Assembly (NCBI GenBank): GCA_963582065.1
Contig: CAUZRQ010000013.1
Coordinates: 1-64,000, forward strand
Reading direction: 5' to 3'
DNA: 64,000 nucleotides
Source: UBA8437 sp963582065
Lineage (GTDB): Bacteria; Planctomycetota; Planctomycetia; Planctomycetales; Planctomycetaceae
The translations under genes and the position numbers were made by a program. Each line of letters opens with the position of its first letter. Position 1 is the stretch's first letter. The notes beneath the pieces were generated by a model that saw only the letters and a program-made list of their open reading frames with translations, was not told the DNA's origin and searched no databases. Of the stretch, positions 62,588 to 64,000 are shown in pieces.

Positions 62588-64000
62588 TCATTTCCTCTTC
62601 GAATCGGTTGTCGTGTCGACGTGAGTGATCTCGTGCAGGGCGTCGATCTTCGGGCCGGCCATCTCCTGGGTGGTTCCATCCGGCCAGCGAACGACCAGTT
62701 TCTCGATCCGGTCGATCCGGCCCAGTCCGAAGGTGACCGGGAGTTCGGACTGCGAGAGATAGCTGCGGGTGGGCATGACCTGCTGGCTACGAACACCTTC
62801 GCTGGTGTGGATGTCGACCCAGGTGCCGATCGCCGTGCTGTTGACCCGGTTGGTACCGGTCAGCCGGACTCTCAGCCAGTGGTGTCCCAGTTGCTGGTCG
62901 TTGCGGAGCAGCCGGGGACGTCCGCCGACGGAGGTGATCAGCAGGTCGAGGTCTCCGTCTCCATCGATGTCGGCAAAGCTGGCTCCTCGGCCGACCATCC
63001 GCTCGACGAAGTCCTTGCCGCACTGGGACGGTTCGAGTGCCACGAACTCGTTCTCGAATTCCGGGCCGCAGTTCCACAGCAATTGAGGAGGTTGCTCGTA
63101 GTGCTGGCTGGGCTGCACCAGGTTGATGTCCGCTTCGAGGTGCCCGTTGGCGGCGAAGATGTCGAGACGGCCGTCGAGGTCACTGTCGAAGAAGAAGACT
63201 CCGAAGGTCAGCTCGGGCCGGGTCAGCGGCGCGATGCCGTTGGAGATCGCTTCGTCCTGGAACACGGGAAGTTGTTCGGCGAGCGTGCGGCGGACGTACA
63301 GCGCGGTCGTTTCGTTGGCGAAGTTGCCGATCGCGATCCCCAGTTCATCGGAGTTGCGGAAGCGGCCGATATCGATGCCCATCGCTCCGCGGGCGTTGCC
63401 GTTGGTGTCGAAGGCGACTCCCGCACTGCGACCTTCCTCCCTGAACGTCCCGTCACCGTTGCCCAGGAACAGGAAGTTGCGGACCGTGTCGTTGGCGACG
63501 ACCAGGTCAACGTGTCCGTCGCTGTTGAGGTCGGCGAAGGCCACGCCCAGCGACTTGGCCAGCGGGATGTTGGTGCTTGCGTTTCGGACCTCGATCCCCG
63601 ACCTGGTGGTGGCGTCCTCGAACGTCCCGTCACCGTTGTTGAGGTAGAGATAGGAGGCGCTGCCGGGGAACTTCTGTGGTTGGCCGTAGGCACGGAGCTT
63701 GCCGTCGAGCGTGAAGTTCTGGGCGAGGTCGAAGTCCTTGCTCCAGCCGACGTAGTTGCAGACGAACAGGTCGAGATCTCCGTCGGCATCGGCGTCGAAG
63801 AACCCGCAACTGGAACTCCACGCGGTTGCCTTGCCGGCCACCCCGGCCGTTTCGGTGACGTCCTCGAACCGGTCACCGGTGTTGCGGAACAGCCGGTTGT
63901 GGCCGACGGCCGAGATGAACAGGTCGGTTCGTCCGTCGTTGTCGAAATCGCCGACGGCGACTCCCATGCCGTAAAGCGACACGTCCAGGCCGCGCTGTTT
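62588..64000 (-). CDS. FG-GAP/VCBS plus ASPIC/UnbV protein, N-terminus beyond the window (partial)
   Basis: The visible 470 residues contain FG-GAP repeats (VAVGDFDNDGRTDLFIS, CGFFDADADGDLDLFVC, VAFADLNSDGHVDLVVAN, FFDSDLDGRLDIFAANG, SFADIDGDGDLDLLIT) and a C-terminal ASPIC/UnbV domain (WLRVRLTGTNRVNSTAIGTW, KLVVRWPDGTTQEMAG). The frame is open to the right edge (KQRGLDVSLYGMGV), so the true start lies outside. It is a distant paralogue of the plus-strand protein at 55-58 kb. The AhpD-like selenoprotein gene begins 4 bp after its stop, so the two are cotranscribed. Confidence 0.88.
   Translation of the reverse strand, partial: KQRGLDVSLYGMGVAVGDFDNDGRTDLFISAVGHNRLFRNTGDRFEDVTETAGVAGKATAWSSSCGFFDADADGDLDLFVCNYVGWSKDFDLAQNFTLDGKLRAYGQPQKFPGSASYLYLNNGDGTFEDATTRSGIEVRNASTNIPLAKSLGVAFADLNSDGHVDLVVANDTVRNFLFLGNGDGTFREEGRSAGVAFDTNGNARGAMGIDIGRFRNSDELGIAIGNFANETTALYVRRTLAEQLPVFQDEAISNGIAPLTRPELTFGVFFFDSDLDGRLDIFAANGHLEADINLVQPSQHYEQPPQLLWNCGPEFENEFVALEPSQCGKDFVERMVGRGASFADIDGDGDLDLLITSVGGRPRLLRNDQQLGHHWLRVRLTGTNRVNSTAIGTWVDIHTSEGVRSQQVMPTRSYLSQSELPVTFGLGRIDRIEKLVVRWPDGTTQEMAGPKIDALHEITHVDTTTDSKRK

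Overview
This is a high-GC bacterial window that reads as a planctomycete chromosome, most likely a free-living aerobic heterotroph with methylotrophy-type C1 genes. Family-level reasons: paired DUF1549/DUF1553 and DUF1501 proteins, a giant HEAT-repeat c-type cytochrome, FG-GAP/UnbV (ASPIC) secreted proteins, a DUF4912 protein, and homologues of archaeal formylmethanofuran dehydrogenase, which among bacteria are known mainly from methylotrophic proteobacteria and planctomycetes. No rRNA, tRNA, insertion sequence, prophage or CRISPR array was seen. Genes are densely packed, with many TGATG/ATGA stop-start overlaps.

Layout. 1-5.7 kb (+): an operon for a MoaD-like sulfur carrier, a tungsten-type aldehyde:ferredoxin oxidoreductase and FwdD-, FwdB- and FwdA-like subunits. 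5.8-7.8 kb (+): three secreted or membrane proteins, one ending in nine Asp-Gly-Gly-Gly repeats, one ThuA-like. 7.9-14.7 kb (-): DUF2752 protein, M24 peptidase, a secreted CPFC protein, two related DUF3299-like proteins and a MacB/LolCD-like ABC exporter. 14.8-21.9 kb: recJ, ilvN, ilvC, a radical SAM protein, rarA, a possible structured RNA and a DUF4912 protein. 22.2-30.3 kb (+): a complete F-type ATP synthase operon (two AtpI/AtpZ-like membrane proteins, then a, c, b, delta, alpha, gamma, beta, epsilon) behind a good sigma-70-like promoter. 30.3-39.2 kb (-): a tightly overlapped seven-gene operon that looks like glycine betaine / dimethylglycine / sarcosine demethylation: two FAD amine oxidoreductases, EtfAB, a DgcB-like membrane Fe-S protein, an MFS-like transporter and a Rieske oxygenase. 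39.5-54.8 kb: FHA protein, cysE, giant dihaem cytochrome, PQQ-type beta-propeller, DUF2617, ogt, aminotransferase, VanZ, rpsR, an SDR and an anti-sigma-like protein. 55-64 kb: TPR-UnbV protein, DUF1549/DUF1553 and DUF1501 pair, and, on the minus strand, an UnbV protein followed by an AhpD-family gene with an in-frame UGA.

How they fit together. Oxidative N-demethylation releases formaldehyde. The two FAD enzymes here lack the folate-binding domain that would capture it, and the Fwd-type genes belong to the pterin/methanofuran route that oxidises C1 units to CO2. The window may therefore hold both the source and part of the sink of a C1 flux. FwdB keeps the Fe-S and Mo/W cysteines, so it may be a true redox enzyme rather than the hydrolytic Fhc version.

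The strongest single new signal is at 61993-62583. One continuous frame is interrupted only by a UGA that replaces the second cysteine of the AhpD CxxC motif, and a correctly spaced SECIS-like hairpin follows. It is probably a selenoprotein.
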